Source of the DNA: Candidatus Nitrosopumilus sp. | GTDB lineage: Archaea > Thermoproteota > Nitrososphaeria > Nitrososphaerales > Nitrosopumilaceae | Direction of reading: 5' to 3' | Length of the DNA: 64,000 bases | Assembly: GCA_003331425.1 (NCBI GenBank) | Contig: QOOS01000001.1 | Span: 124,001 to 188,000 of the forward strand | Part shown: positions 42,831 to 52,684 of the stretch, piece by piece | How positions within the stretch are numbered: the first letter of the stretch is position 1 | Layout of the letters: every line of letters begins with the position of its first letter | Program-made: the position numbers and the translations under genes | Notes under the pieces: model-generated | Seen by the model: only the letters and a program-made list of their open reading frames with translations | Told to the model about the DNA's origin: nothing | The model's database searches: none

Positions 42831-43709
42831 TTGAGTCAAATATCAGTTATTTCAGGAAAAACTTCAGAAGATTTAGCAAAGAAAGTTGCTAAAAAAATAA
42901 AGGCAAATTTGGTTAAATCAGAAATTAGAATATTTCCTGATGGTGAAAGTAAAATTACTTTAATTGGAAAAATTTCAAAAAAGAGATCGATTGTCATACA
43001 ATCAATTTTTCCACCAGTAGATTCCAATTTGGTTCATACATTATCGCTAATCACAAAAGCAAAAGAAAATTCATCTCAAGTGGATGTTGTTGTACCATAT
43101 ATGGGGTATGCTAGACAAGATAGAGAATTTTTACCAGGTGAAATTGTAACAATGAAAGTACTTGCAAAGTTATTCAAAGGAGCAGGAGCATCAAAAATAA
43201 TTGCAGTAGATATTCACAGTTTAATTGGATTGAAATATTTTAGTGTCAAAACAGAAAATGTGACTGCAATTCCAGATCTTGTTAAATATTTTAAAAAATT
43301 GAGGCTAAAAAATCCATTAATTGTATCACCTGATCAAGGTGGTAAAGAGAGAGCAAAAGAATTTGCAAAAGAATTAGATTCTGATTACATAGCATTAGAA
43401 AAAATAAGAGATAGAAAAACGGGTAAAGTAAAAATTAAAACTAAGAATTTGTCTGAAGTTGAAAATAGAGATTTAATTTTAGTTGATGATATGATTAGTA
43501 CTGGAGGTAGTATAATCAAAGCTACACAATTTCTTAAGAAACAAAAATCTAAAAGAATCTATGTTGCATGTACACATGCATTATTAATGAATAATGCAGA
43601 AAAGAAAATTAGAAAAGCTGGAGTAACAAGTATTATTAGTACAAATACAATTCCAGGTAAAACATCAAAAGTAGATATTTCAAATACTATTGCAAAGGCA
43701 ATAATGTGA
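42831..43709 (+). CDS. prs: Ribose-phosphate pyrophosphokinase
   Basis: Makes PRPP from ribose 5-phosphate and ATP. PYMGYARQDREFLPGE near residue 87, the catalytic His in VDIHS near residue 126 and the PRPP loop DLILVDDMISTGGS near residue 215 are present. At 292 residues it is of the shorter archaeal class. TTG 42831 is the likely start. The stop overlaps the start of the tRNA methyltransferase gene by 1-4 bases. Confidence 0.95.
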   Translation: MSQISVISGKTSEDLAKKVAKKIKANLVKSEIRIFPDGESKITLIGKISKKRSIVIQSIFPPVDSNLVHTLSLITKAKENSSQVDVVVPYMGYARQDREFLPGEIVTMKVLAKLFKGAGASKIIAVDIHSLIGLKYFSVKTENVTAIPDLVKYFKKLRLKNPLIVSPDQGGKERAKEFAKELDSDYIALEKIRDRKTGKVKIKTKNLSEVENRDLILVDDMISTGGSIIKATQFLKKQKSKRIYVACTHALLMNNAEKKIRKAGVTSIISTNTIPGKTSKVDISNTIAKAIM

Positions 43710-44656
43710 TGCCAGAAAGTTTTTTTATTTTATCAAAAGATTATTTAGAACTTGCAGCTGATGAAATTACTACAATAACAAGAACGTTTGATCGATTTGC
43801 TAAAATAAAAATTATTTCAAATTTAATAGTTGTTCAATCAAAAACTAATTGGAAAAAAATATCTGAACGTGCCACATTTGTTAAAACATCTGGACAAATA
43901 CTAAGAAAAATGTCAGGACTTTTTTTAGATGAAGAAAATTTTCAAGTATTAAAAAATACACAAAGTTTTGTGTGTAGAGTAATTAATCTATCATCAAATC
44001 AATTAGATGTATTAGAATTAGAAAAATCTATGGGGGATATGATATCAAAATTCACACAAGCAAAAGTGAATTTAAAAAATCCTGAAATTACAGTATATTT
44101 AATTTTCACAAACACAGAAAATTTTTTTGGTTTTTCAGAAAAAAGTGAAAATAAAAAGCGACCTAAAAAATCAAAAAAATATCCTCATGAACTAGATTGG
44201 AAATTAACAAGAGTGATGATAAATTTAACAGGATTGAAAAAAGGTGAAACTGTATGTGATCCATTTTGTGGTACAGGCACAACATTACTTGAATCTGAAT
44301 CTATGGGCATTAACGCTATAGGAATTGATTTTGATGAAAAAATGTGCAATTTGACAAAAGAAAATCTTGGATTAAATAATTATAATTCCAAAGTTTTAAA
44401 ATCTGATTTTCAAGAATTAGTGAAAATTTCAAATAATTTTGATGCAATTGTAACTGATTTGCCATATGGGAAATCTTCAAAAACTTCAGAAAAACCTGAA
44501 GAAATTCTAAAAAGATTTATGTCAATTGTGCCTAAAAATAAAAAAATTGCAGTGATGTTCAAAAAAGAATTAGATCCTAAAATGAAATTAAAAGGATTAA
44601 AAAAATATCAGATCTATAGGCATAAAAGTCTGACAAGAACTATTTTGATTAAATGA
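43709..44656 (+). CDS. tRNA (guanine10-N2)-methyltransferase, Trm-G10/Trm11-like
   Basis: About 315 residues. The N-terminal half has the weakly conserved THUMP-like fold ([35 protein letters not shown]). The catalytic domain starts near residue 170: HPxE-type [37 protein letters not shown] binds SAM and DLPYGKS is the amino-methylase (D/N)PPY motif. It probably methylates G10 in tRNA. The start is ATG 43709 overlapping the prs stop (GTG 43706 also possible). Confidence 0.88.
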   Translation: MPESFFILSKDYLELAADEITTITRTFDRFAKIKIISNLIVVQSKTNWKKISERATFVKTSGQILRKMSGLFLDEENFQVLKNTQSFVCRVINLSSNQLDVLELEKSMGDMISKFTQAKVNLKNPEITVYLIFTNTENFFGFSEKSENKKRPKKSKKYPHELDWKLTRVMINLTGLKKGETVCDPFCGTGTTLLESESMGINAIGIDFDEKMCNLTKENLGLNNYNSKVLKSDFQELVKISNNFDAIVTDLPYGKSSKTSEKPEEILKRFMSIVPKNKKIAVMFKKELDPKMKLKGLKKYQIYRHKSLTRTILIK

Positions 44657-45552
44657 AACTAGTTTTTTTAGGAACATCAGCTGCACAACCAACAGAAAGA
44701 AGAGGATTATCCTGCATATGTTTAGAAAAAGAAGGTGAAATTCTAATGTTTGATGCTGGTGAAGCTGCACAAATTGCATATATGAAATCAGGTTTAGGGT
44801 GGAATAAAAAAATGAAATTGTTTGTTACACATTTGCATGGAGATCATTGTGTGGGAATTTTAGGATTATTACAAACAATGTCAATGCAAAATAGAACTGA
44901 GTCATTAGAAATTTTTGGTCCTAAAGGAATTGATGAATTTCTTGCAGCAAACATTAAGGTATTAAATTTTGGATTACCATTTTCTATTTTAATTAATATT
45001 ATTAGCGAAGGAAAAATATTTGAAAATAAAAAATATTTAATTCATACAACAAAAGCCAATCATTCTATAACAGCATTTTCATATTTATTTGAAGAAAAAG
45101 ATAAACCAGGTAGATTTAATGTTGAAAAAGCAAAAGAATTAGGCATACCTGAAGGAGAATTATGGAATAAATTGCAAAATGGGGAAGAAATAACAAGTAA
45201 TGAAAAAATAATTAAACCAGAACAAGTATTAGGTGAAAAACGTCCAGGTAAAAAAATAGGAATATCAGGAGATACAATGCCTACAAAAAAATTAGAAGAA
45301 TTTTTTTATCAATGTGATTATTTAGTTTTTGATTCTACATTTATTGAAGAAGAAAAACAAAGAGCTTTAGATACTTGTCATTCAACTGCAAAACAAGCTG
45401 CAGAATTAAGTAAAAATGCAGAGGTAAAAAATCTAATTTTAACACATTTTTCTGCAAGATATAAAGATGAATTACAACATAAAATGGAAGCAGAAAAAAT
45501 TCATAATTCAGTAATTACAGCAAAAGATCTTTTAGAAGTAGAAATTAATTAA
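44653..45552 (+). CDS. rnz: Ribonuclease Z
   Basis: Cuts tRNA precursors at the 3' end. The metallo-beta-lactamase zinc motif [10 protein letters not shown] lies near residue 57. The flexible arm region ([28 protein letters not shown]) and [27 protein letters not shown] and LTHFSARY complete the active site. The length of 299 is normal. It overlaps the tRNA methyltransferase by 4 bp. As no tRNA in the window encodes CCA, it acts together with the cca product. Confidence 0.95.
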   Translation: MKLVFLGTSAAQPTERRGLSCICLEKEGEILMFDAGEAAQIAYMKSGLGWNKKMKLFVTHLHGDHCVGILGLLQTMSMQNRTESLEIFGPKGIDEFLAANIKVLNFGLPFSILINIISEGKIFENKKYLIHTTKANHSITAFSYLFEEKDKPGRFNVEKAKELGIPEGELWNKLQNGEEITSNEKIIKPEQVLGEKRPGKKIGISGDTMPTKKLEEFFYQCDYLVFDSTFIEEEKQRALDTCHSTAKQAAELSKNAEVKNLILTHFSARYKDELQHKMEAEKIHNSVITAKDLLEVEIN

Positions 45553-45952
45553 TTTGAAATAAATTTTTAATGAAACTAAAAGGATCAAATCCAGATACTT
45601 CATTTACTAAAACTCCTGTGGATGATTCTAAATTTACATTTTCTACTAATTTGTCTCCAGTATCAGTAATTCCTTCAGAAATTTTTTCATTTACATTTTC
45701 TACTAATTTGTCTCCAGTATCAGTAATTCCTTCATACACACTATCACTAACACTTTGAATTGTTTTATCTATTGAAGAATCTAATCTATTTTCAGTAGAA
45801 TCAGTTACTTTAGCATTTAATGAAGTAATATCATCTTTTAAAGAATCAGCTAATAATGCAGAAGTATTAGGAAACAATGAGGTAATTTCTGTTGAAAATA
45901 TCATTCCTCCTAGAACTATAACAGATACAATTATTCCTAATTTTATCAACAT
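45545..45952 (-). CDS. Membrane-anchored protein with two 19-residue repeats
   Basis: A 135-residue protein. One N-terminal helix ([19 protein letters not shown]) is followed by an outside part of polar helices. [15 protein letters not shown] occurs twice, 19 residues apart. The rest resembles apolipoprotein-like amphipathic helical repeats. Function unknown; perhaps membrane-surface binding. Confidence 0.75.
   Translation of the reverse strand: MLIKLGIIVSVIVLGGMIFSTEITSLFPNTSALLADSLKDDITSLNAKVTDSTENRLDSSIDKTIQSVSDSVYEGITDTGDKLVENVNEKISEGITDTGDKLVENVNLESSTGVLVNEVSGFDPFSFIKNLFQIN
45632..45734. repeat. Recent tandem duplication, 57-bp period
   Basis: A 46-base segment at 45632-45677 is repeated without change at 45689-45734. 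The period of 57 bp equals 19 codons, so the reading frame of the membrane-anchored protein is kept. Perfect identity at third codon positions points to a recent event or to conversion. Confidence 0.85.
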
Positions 45953-46036
45953 TTCATTATAATCCTAAAAAATTGATTTTAAATTCAAACTAAAAAAAAT
46001 AATCAAAAATGGGTTGATTTTCTTAACTAATTTTAT

Positions 46037-46432
46037 TTAATCAAACACAATCCAATCAATAATTCTATCAATATTTGAAGATGTCAAAGTGACTTTAATT
46101 GGTCCCAATGGAGATTCATCAAATTCCTCACAAATTGCAATTTGCTCAACAAATGCAGCTTGTTTATTAAGATAAAACCAAGTAGTATCATTTTCTAAAT
46201 TGTCTTCTAAAGAACGCAAAAAATTTTTTTGTAACTTATTATTATGAACAAAGTGATAGATTTTTTCAAATGATCTTAATTCTTTAGAAATTGCATTGAT
46301 GGTAAATTCATTGTTTTTAATAACTGAATATGGAAAAATACTAGAAATTGTTTGTTCAACTTTTTCTATAGATTCAGAGGGATTTATTGTACAAAACATT
46401 TCTATTTTGCAACTAAGATTAGGAGTATTCAT
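46037..46432 (-). CDS. UPF0201-family protein (predicted RNA-related)
   Basis: A 131-residue protein. CKIEMFCTINPSESIEKVEQTISSIFP and YLNKQAAFVEQIAICEEFDESPLGPIKVTL are the UPF0201 marks. The fold resembles ribosomal protein L5. Its start overlaps the end of the UPF0200 kinase-like gene by 4 bp; in some archaea the two are one fused gene, so they work together. Confidence 0.88.
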   Translation of the reverse strand: MNTPNLSCKIEMFCTINPSESIEKVEQTISSIFPYSVIKNNEFTINAISKELRSFEKIYHFVHNNKLQKNFLRSLEDNLENDTTWFYLNKQAAFVEQIAICEEFDESPLGPIKVTLTSSNIDRIIDWIVFD

Positions 46433-46980
46433 TCAACCCATCTTTGAATTATATCATAAGATTTTTTTATCAATTCATCTTTAGTTAAACCAATATTTGA
46501 TATTGCAAAATCAGATAGTGCAATCGAATTACTAACACCAACACCTAACTCACGATCATCTCTTTCATTGAAATGTTCTTTCGTTTGTGGATCATCAGAA
46601 CGTCCTCTTTTTTGTAAGAAATTAAATCTAGTGTCAGTTGAAGCATGAATTGCTAATAATTTTACAGTTCCCAATTTTCTAAGTACTTGTATTTCATCAT
46701 TAGATCTAACTCCATCAATTAACAATACATTTGCATTAGACGATTCTATAATTGGTTTGGCAAGTTCAGCTATTGCACCAGCTCCATTATTCTCTCTTAA
46801 TTCTAACATTAATTTTCCAAGATTCTCTCTGGTTGGATCTAAATTCCTTTTTTTTGCCTCTTCTCTTACAGCATTTCCCAAGTTAATTATTTCATAACCT
46901 TTAGGTTTCAAACCATCAGCAATTGTAGATTTACCAGCACCAGGCATGCCTGTTAAACATACAAGTAATTTATTCAACAT
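46429..46980 (-). CDS. UPF0200-family P-loop kinase-like protein
   Basis: A 183-residue nucleotide-binding protein. The Walker A motif GMPGAGKST is at residues 11-19; LLIDGVRSNDEI and the lid-like KRGRSDDPQTKEHFNERDDRE follow. It looks like dephospho-CoA or nucleotide kinases, but the substrate is not established. It is translated with UPF0201. Divergent from cca. Confidence 0.9.
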   Translation of the reverse strand: MLNKLLVCLTGMPGAGKSTIADGLKPKGYEIINLGNAVREEAKKRNLDPTRENLGKLMLELRENNGAGAIAELAKPIIESSNANVLLIDGVRSNDEIQVLRKLGTVKLLAIHASTDTRFNFLQKRGRSDDPQTKEHFNERDDRELGVGVSNSIALSDFAISNIGLTKDELIKKSYDIIQRWVE

Positions 46981-47081
46981 ATATCAAAAAAAATACTCGT
47001 CTATGAAGTTAACTATTAGATAATATGTAAAAATAATGAAATTAATATAAAATCAAATAAAAAATAATTAGTGATAAAATA

Positions 47082-48413
47082 ATGAAAGAAATTATTTCTA
47101 AAATTGCAAAAACAACAATTCCATCTAAAATAATTCAAAAATCAAAAAAAGAGATTGCAGATAAGGTATACAAATTAGTTGAAAAAGAGATTCAAAAATA
47201 TTCTGAAGTAGTAGAATTAGAATTTGGAGGCTCATACGCTAAAGATACATGGTTATCAAAAAATGCAGATATTGATATTTTTATTAAATTTAAAAAAAAT
47301 ATTTCTGAGGAGAAATTAGAAAATATTTCAAAGAAAATAGGTTTTGAATCATTAAAAAAATATTCTCCATATGTTAGATATTCTCAACATCCTTATGTTG
47401 AGGCAAAAATTAAGGATACAAAAATAAACATAGTACCATGTTATGATGTTAAAATTGGTGAATGGAAAAGTGCTGCAGATAGGTCACCATTTCATACTAA
47501 ATTTATGAAAAAATCATTAACAAGAAAAATGAGAAATGAAGTTAGAATTTTAAAGACATTTTTAAAATCAAATAAAATTTATGGTGCAGAAATTGCAAAA
47601 CAAGGTTTTAGTGGATATATTTCCGAAGTTTTAATTTTACAATATGGAAGTTTTGAAAATTTAATAAAATCAATAATAAAAATTAAGGAAAAACAAATCA
47701 TTGGAAAAACATCAAAATCATTTGATACAGCAATAGTAGTGATTGATCCAATTGATGGTAATAGAAATTTAGCTGCTGCAATTTCAAATGAAAATATTGG
47801 AAAATTTATTCTTAGTTGTAGGGCATTTAAAAATAAACCAAGTTTAGAATTTTTTAAAAATCAAAAATCAAAAATATCAAATAAATTTTGGAATAATTTA
47901 CTAATTGTAAAATTTGAATTTAAAATTAGAAGTCCGGATATTATTTGGGGGCAAATTAAAAGAGCAACATCAACATTGTCCACACAATTAGAATTAGGAG
48001 GATTCACTGTAGTTAGAAGTAAAGCACATACAGATGAACAAATAGACGCATATCTGATATTCTTCTTAGAATCTACAATTATTAGCGAAATATATCAAAA
48101 AAAAGGCCCAGAATTTTTTAGAAATGATGGCTCACATAGTTTCATTTCTAAAAATCTTAAGGATAGTGAATTAGTATGGATTGGAAATGATGGAAAAATA
48201 ATTTCATTAGAAAAAAGAAAGCATGTTAATGCTGAAAAATTTATGAAAGAATTTTTGAAAAAAAATCTCAATGTAGGCATACCAAAAGGTCTTCATAGTG
48301 ATTTTAAACGAGGGTATAAGGTATTTTTAGGAAATAAGACTCTTAGTAAATCAATTAAAGAGGAGATATCTGAAGTGATTTCAGTAGATGGCACACTCCT
48401 TCATTTCAATTAA
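47082..48413 (+). CDS. cca: CCA-adding tRNA nucleotidyltransferase (archaeal class I)
   Basis: Adds CCA to tRNA 3' ends, needed here since the tRNA genes lack CCA. The nucleotidyltransferase motif GGSYAKDTWLSKNADIDIFI near residue 49 has the catalytic DxD. Further parts are RYSQHPYVEAKIKDTKINIVPCYDV (third carboxylate region) and the archaeal tRNA-binding domains. The length of 443 is normal. The end overlaps the kinase gene by 26 bp. Confidence 0.95.
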   Translation: MKEIISKIAKTTIPSKIIQKSKKEIADKVYKLVEKEIQKYSEVVELEFGGSYAKDTWLSKNADIDIFIKFKKNISEEKLENISKKIGFESLKKYSPYVRYSQHPYVEAKIKDTKINIVPCYDVKIGEWKSAADRSPFHTKFMKKSLTRKMRNEVRILKTFLKSNKIYGAEIAKQGFSGYISEVLILQYGSFENLIKSIIKIKEKQIIGKTSKSFDTAIVVIDPIDGNRNLAAAISNENIGKFILSCRAFKNKPSLEFFKNQKSKISNKFWNNLLIVKFEFKIRSPDIIWGQIKRATSTLSTQLELGGFTVVRSKAHTDEQIDAYLIFFLESTIISEIYQKKGPEFFRNDGSHSFISKNLKDSELVWIGNDGKIISLEKRKHVNAEKFMKEFLKKNLNVGIPKGLHSDFKRGYKVFLGNKTLSKSIKEEISEVISVDGTLLHFN

Positions 48414-49149
48414 AAAATTTACAGAGGAACCACACTCAAAAATTTTAGGATATCCAAATGCAACTAATCGTCAAATTAAATCAAGAATTAATGAATTAGA
48501 AAAATTAAAAATTAAATCAATTTGTTTAACAGGTCCTACTACAATTGGAAGTTTAGAAATATTAGGAAAAGGATACGTTGGAGTTGTTGTACTTGCAAAA
48601 AGAGGAAACAAGGAAGTTGCATTAAAAGTTAGACGGACTGATTCTCAAAGAGAAAATATGAAAAATGAATCAATATTATTAAATTTAGTAAATACGGTTA
48701 ACGTCGGTCCTAAAATGATTGATGTTAGTAAAAATTTCTTAGTTATGGAATACATTGAGGGAGAAAAATTTAGCGAATGGATTGATATGTTAAAGGGTTT
48801 GGGTAGTGCAAAAAAATTGAAGTCTACAATTAAAAATGTTTTAGAAGATTGTTATAGATTAGATCAAATTGAATTTGATCATGGAGAATTGAGTAATATT
48901 TCAAAACATGTGATTGTTGGAAAAAACAAAGCAACTTTAATTGATTTTGAAAGCTCTAGCACAAAAAGAAGACCATCTAATGTTACATCAATTACTCAAG
49001 CATTTTTTATTGGTTCAGGTATTGCAAAACAAACTCAAAAAATTTACAAAAATTCCTCTAAAGAGAAAATTATTCTTGCGTTGAAAAATTATAAACAAGA
49101 AAAAACACGAGAAAACTTTGAAACCTTGCTTAAAATTTTAAAATTATAA
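48388..49149 (+). CDS. COG2112-type predicted Ser/Thr protein kinase
   Basis: A 253-residue kinase-like protein. LGKGYVGVVVLAKRG is the glycine-rich loop near residue 59, Lys in VALKVRR, LVMEYIEGEKF as hinge, FDHGELSNISKHVIV as catalytic loop (HxD-like) and LIDFESS as the DFG-equivalent. It belongs to a small archaeal family related to RIO/Bud32-type kinases. Overlap by 26 bp with cca suggests a role in tRNA or translation; the target is unknown. Confidence 0.85.
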   Translation: MAHSFISIKKFTEEPHSKILGYPNATNRQIKSRINELEKLKIKSICLTGPTTIGSLEILGKGYVGVVVLAKRGNKEVALKVRRTDSQRENMKNESILLNLVNTVNVGPKMIDVSKNFLVMEYIEGEKFSEWIDMLKGLGSAKKLKSTIKNVLEDCYRLDQIEFDHGELSNISKHVIVGKNKATLIDFESSSTKRRPSNVTSITQAFFIGSGIAKQTQKIYKNSSKEKIILALKNYKQEKTRENFETLLKILKL

Positions 49150-49223
49150 TGGGATCGGCAGGATTTGAACCTGCGACCACTAGCCCCCCAGGCTAGTATC
49201 ATACCAAGCTAGACTACGATCCC
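49150..49223 (-). tRNA. tRNA-Pro (GGG)
   Basis: Acceptor GGGATCG/CGATCCC, D stem with T-T at 13-22, anticodon stem CTAGC/GCTAG with loop CTGGGGG (anticodon GGG), T stem GCAGG/CCTGC with TTCAAAT, discriminator A. No intron, no encoded CCA. The 3' end touches the stop of the convergent kinase gene. Confidence 0.94.
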
Positions 49224-49279
49224 TAAATTCACAGGCACAAAATGAAATTATTAAATCGTCCTATCTAGAATTAACAATA

Positions 49280-49489
49280 GTGAAAATTTGTAATATTTGT
49301 CATAAAATTTCAGCTACAGATAAAGATCATACAGATTGTGTTCAAAAAAGAAGTATAGAGATAGAAGATCAGAATTTCAAAAACAGTATAGCTGAAAAAC
49401 TGAATCTGTCAAAAAATGATCAAGATTTAGGTGTTGAAGTTAAAGCAATTCTTGAACATCTAACTAAAGAAAAAGAAAATGATGATTAA
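49280..49489 (+). CDS. Small CxxC protein
   Basis: A 69-residue protein beginning at GTG 49280. CNICHKISATDKDHTDC has Cys and His ligands for one zinc; the remainder is acidic and helical (LGVEVKAILEHLTKEKE). Unknown function. Convergent with the oxidoreductase gene 1 bp away. Confidence 0.7.
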   Translation: MKICNICHKISATDKDHTDCVQKRSIEIEDQNFKNSIAEKLNLSKNDQDLGVEVKAILEHLTKEKENDD

Positions 49490-49490
49490 T

Positions 49491-50639
49491 TTATAACCAT
49501 TTTGACAGTCTTTCTTTTTCAAAATTTATTTTTTTAGAAAGATTTTCAGATGTTGATTCTGTTAATTTAGTCGATGGTTTTTGATTTGTAAACATGTCAA
49601 CTTCAATTATTGATGCAGTCTCTCTACCAGATTCTAAAAAGCACCCTCCTTTTCCATCAAATAAAACTGATTTATCATTACATTCAATTTCTGAAATAAT
49701 ATTTTTTGCTACTGTAATCCCTTCACCTTCTGCAAAAATTCCAGCTTTAGGAACTGAAATTAAATCAGTAACTGCCAAAGTTGTAACATCACCTATAGCA
49801 AAAATATTTTCAAATGGTGTTTTACAATCCCTATCAATTGGAATAAAACCGGGTTCTGATGCCAAATTAGAATTATAAATTACTGATGGAGCAATATGTG
49901 GTGGTATTGCTAATAAAATATCAAAATCATATTCATTATTTTCAAAAATTAGTTTTTTTGGTTTTACTTCTTTAATTTTTTCTGAATTATGAAAAGTTAT
50001 TTTTTCTGAATTTATTAAATCAAGAATTTGTTTACTAACTTCTGGTCCTGCTGCTGGTAGTGTAATTGGTGCAGGACTAAAAAAATCAATTTGGACAGAA
50101 TTTCTTATTTCTCTTTTTCTAAGCATGGAATCAACTAGTAAACTAGCCTCAAAAGGTGCAGGGGGACACTTGTAAGGCATTCCCATTATAACAATAGCAA
50201 TTTTTCCTGACTGTATTTTATTTAATTTTTCATTAATTTGATTCAATTGGTTATGATCATACAAGTTAAATCCATTATCTCTTAAACCAGGAATTTTTTC
50301 TGGTGCTAATACTGCCCCCATTGAAATTATTAGAAAATCAAACAAAATGTTTTCAGATTTTGTTTTTACAAAATTATTTTTTGTATTAATTTCAATAATT
50401 TCATCTTTAATAAAATTAATTTGTTTTTTTGGTAATTCATTTAATGAACCAATAGAATTTTCAAAAGTTCTGCTTCCATTCATAATCCATAATTTTGCAT
50501 AACCAACCATGAACCAGTCTTTTTTATCTATAATTGTAATATTGACTTTTGATGAATCTAGTGAATTTCTTATTTCATTAGCAGCAGAAAGACCTCCAAA
50601 TCCTCCACCTAAAATTACTACATGAGGGATTTTTGACAA
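49491..50639 (-). CDS. FAD-dependent oxidoreductase (NDH-2 / sulfide:quinone reductase type)
   Basis: A 382-residue flavoprotein with two Rossmann domains. HVVILGGGFGGLSAANEIRNSL binds FAD at the N-terminus, and FENIFAIGDVTTLAVTDLISVPKAGIFAEGEG near residue 275 is the second FAD contact. IVIMGMPYKCPPAPFEAS near residue 150 carries a Cys that is typical of SQR-like and flavocytochrome c sulfide dehydrogenase-like proteins. Which substrate is used cannot be decided. The gene is directly after the SDR gene on the same strand (0-bp gap). Confidence 0.85.
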   Translation of the reverse strand: MSKIPHVVILGGGFGGLSAANEIRNSLDSSKVNITIIDKKDWFMVGYAKLWIMNGSRTFENSIGSLNELPKKQINFIKDEIIEINTKNNFVKTKSENILFDFLIISMGAVLAPEKIPGLRDNGFNLYDHNQLNQINEKLNKIQSGKIAIVIMGMPYKCPPAPFEASLLVDSMLRKREIRNSVQIDFFSPAPITLPAAGPEVSKQILDLINSEKITFHNSEKIKEVKPKKLIFENNEYDFDILLAIPPHIAPSVIYNSNLASEPGFIPIDRDCKTPFENIFAIGDVTTLAVTDLISVPKAGIFAEGEGITVAKNIISEIECNDKSVLFDGKGGCFLESGRETASIIEVDMFTNQKPSTKLTESTSENLSKKINFEKERLSKWL

Positions 50640-51380
50640 CTATTTTTCTTGGGTTGTAGGTCTAATCAAAACTTCGTTGACATTAACATGTGATGGAGAA
50701 TCTACAGCATACAAAATTGCATTTGCAATATCTTGTGCTTGTAGAGCTTGCATTTTTTTCCCATTTTCTACAAATTGTTGAAGAGATTCATCTGTTATTG
50801 TATCAGTTAATTCAGTTGCTACTATTCCAGGTTCAATACTTGTTACTCTAATATTAGAACGAACACTAAATTCTTGTCTTAATCCTTCAGTGAATGCAGC
50901 TACAGCAAATTTTGTTGCGCAATAAACACTACCAGCTGGAAATACAACTCTACCAGCAACAGATGAAAGATTAACTATATGACCAGATTTTTTTTCTTTC
51001 ATATGAGAAATTACTGAGCCTGTACAATATAACACACCTTTAATATTCACATCAACCATTCTATCCCATTCATCAACTTTGAGATTTTTGAAAAAACTTA
51101 ATGGCATCAAACCTGCATTATTTACTAAAATATCAATTGAACCCCATTTATCTAAAACAGCTTTAGCAAAATTGTCACATTCTTCACGTTTTGTTACATC
51201 TAATTTTTGAAAGTGAACTTCTCCACCTTCAGCAATAATTTTTTTGGATAATTCTTCTAATCTATCAACTCTTCTAGCACCAATTGCAACTTTAACACCT
51301 GCTTTTGCAAGCGTTATAGCAGTAGCTTCACCAATTCCACTACTTGCTCCAGTAATAATTGCAACCTTTCCATTAATCAT
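50640..51380 (-). CDS. Short-chain dehydrogenase/reductase
   Basis: A 246-residue classical SDR. VAIITGASSGIGEATAITLA binds NAD(P), NNAG is at about residue 87, the catalytic Ser is in LSSVAGRV, and YCATKFAVAAF gives the Tyr and Lys. A basic residue after the second beta strand (GARRVDR) favours NADP. It is similar to YdfG-like serine/3-hydroxy acid dehydrogenases. Directly upstream of the FAD oxidoreductase. Confidence 0.9.
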   Translation of the reverse strand: MINGKVAIITGASSGIGEATAITLAKAGVKVAIGARRVDRLEELSKKIIAEGGEVHFQKLDVTKREECDNFAKAVLDKWGSIDILVNNAGLMPLSFFKNLKVDEWDRMVDVNIKGVLYCTGSVISHMKEKKSGHIVNLSSVAGRVVFPAGSVYCATKFAVAAFTEGLRQEFSVRSNIRVTSIEPGIVATELTDTITDESLQQFVENGKKMQALQAQDIANAILYAVDSPSHVNVNEVLIRPTTQEK

Positions 51381-51503
51381 TTGTAATCACTAGATTTTTT
51401 TTTATCAATACTAAAAATGTTTAGAAAATTTTGTTGTTAATCTTTTAAAACAAGCTTGAAAAATTCTAATAAGTTTTTTAAAAGAAAAAAATCATAGTAA
51501 ATT

Positions 51504-51722
51504 ATGATATCTGAAAAATGTGCGTACTGTGGGGATATGACAGATATGCCATTTCATTGTAGTTATTGTAAAGATCCATTTTGTGCTGAACATAGACTAC
51601 CAGAAGAACATAGATGTGTTAAATTAAGACAAATACGTTCAGAAAGATTTGGACAAAGAAAAGTAATTCGAGATGGGAATAAAGGAAAAGGAAGTATTTT
51701 CAAAAGATTTTTTGGGAAATAA
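51504..51722 (+). CDS. AN1-type zinc-finger protein
   Basis: A 72-residue protein. CAYCGDMTDMPFHCSYCKDPFCAEHRLPEEHRC has the spacing of AN1 fingers and should bind two zinc ions. The basic tail (RFGQRKVIRDGNKGKGSIFKRFF) may bind nucleic acid or membrane. Such proteins are frequent in archaea, sometimes next to a membrane protease; none is here. Confidence 0.88.
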   Translation: MISEKCAYCGDMTDMPFHCSYCKDPFCAEHRLPEEHRCVKLRQIRSERFGQRKVIRDGNKGKGSIFKRFFGK

Positions 51723-51727
51723 TTGAA

Positions 51728-52012
51728 TTAGTAAGGACTTTTTTCAGGAGAAATTTTTGCCCTTCTACCCTGATAAACTAAAGCAATTGCTAAAGCAAAC
51801 ATAACCATTGCCGTTAACGGAAAATTTTGTGGTGCTGGTAAGATAAACCAATAGTAAATACCAAATCCAATAGATACAATTGCTTGAGTCCAGAGTTTAA
51901 TCCATTTGGGGATTTTGAATAATCTACTAATTATTTCAACAATAAAAATTCCGATAACTGGATAAATTGTATAAAATAGGAAATCAATTACATCGACACC
52001 AGTATGTGACAT
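51728..52012 (-). CDS. Small membrane protein
   Basis: A 94-residue protein with three hydrophobic helices (residues about 10-27, 38-58 and 63-82) and a basic tail (GRRAKISPEK). No family recognised. It lies 31 bp after the GINS subunit gene on the same strand. Confidence 0.7.
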   Translation of the reverse strand: MSHTGVDVIDFLFYTIYPVIGIFIVEIISRLFKIPKWIKLWTQAIVSIGFGIYYWFILPAPQNFPLTAMVMFALAIALVYQGRRAKISPEKSPY

Positions 52013-52043
52013 ATCTTATATCAATAATAGGTATAATTTTTAC

Positions 52044-52601
52044 CTAATCTTCCCATCTAACTTTAGTTGCAATATTTTTAGCAATTAAAGCCTGAGCGTT
52101 CTCATATGGAATTGTAGCAATGTCCTCAACTTTGAATGGGCCATATTTTTCAAGATCTGCACCTACAATTTCATCTAAATTTTCAAGAAATCTAACAACA
52201 ATTTTTTTAATTTTATGATTTTCAGCCAAAGATTCAAGAAATTTTGATTTTCCATTAATTGTTGCAGAAAGAATCATTTCTGTTCTTTCATTTTGTTCAT
52301 CTTGAGAATCTATAATGAATTTTTCTTCATCTAAAAGATAACCAATATCATAATCATTAGAGCTAGAAATTTTTTCCAATCTAATGTGTATAAGTAATGA
52401 TGTTAATTCTGTGGCCATTTCAATCATTGTTTCTTTAATCTTGTTTTCTACGCCTTCAAATTCTTGTTTTCTTAAGTTTCCAATAAAATCTGATAAGTTT
52501 CGATAGAAATTAGGTTTAATTTCTAATAAAGAATCATTTTCAGTTTCTCGTAAAACGGTATTATGTAATGAATTGATATCAATGTGATTTGATTCTGACA
52601 T
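52044..52601 (-). CDS. Archaeal GINS subunit (Gins51-like)
   Basis: Part of the CMG-type replicative helicase complex. The 185-residue protein has a helical A-domain (residues about 20-115) and a C-terminal B-domain with IVVRFLENLDEIVGADLEKYGPFKVEDIATIPYENAQALIAKNIA, the typical YGPF...LP..A..L pattern of archaeal GINS. The A-then-B order identifies the Gins51 (Sld5/Psf1-like) class. It is divergent from glnA copy 2. Confidence 0.8.
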   Translation of the reverse strand: MSESNHIDINSLHNTVLRETENDSLLEIKPNFYRNLSDFIGNLRKQEFEGVENKIKETMIEMATELTSLLIHIRLEKISSSNDYDIGYLLDEEKFIIDSQDEQNERTEMILSATINGKSKFLESLAENHKIKKIVVRFLENLDEIVGADLEKYGPFKVEDIATIPYENAQALIAKNIATKVRWED

Positions 52602-52684
52602 TTCTACCTAATCCTTAAATGCTGGTTGTATTTGTGTTTGATTGAAGTATAAAATTGCCATATAAAGTCAGTCACGGAAAAGCT

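Noticed and set aside
45632-45734. CRISPR-like repeat
   Set aside because: Only two units with an 11-bp remainder, in frame inside a coding gene; no further units or cas genes.
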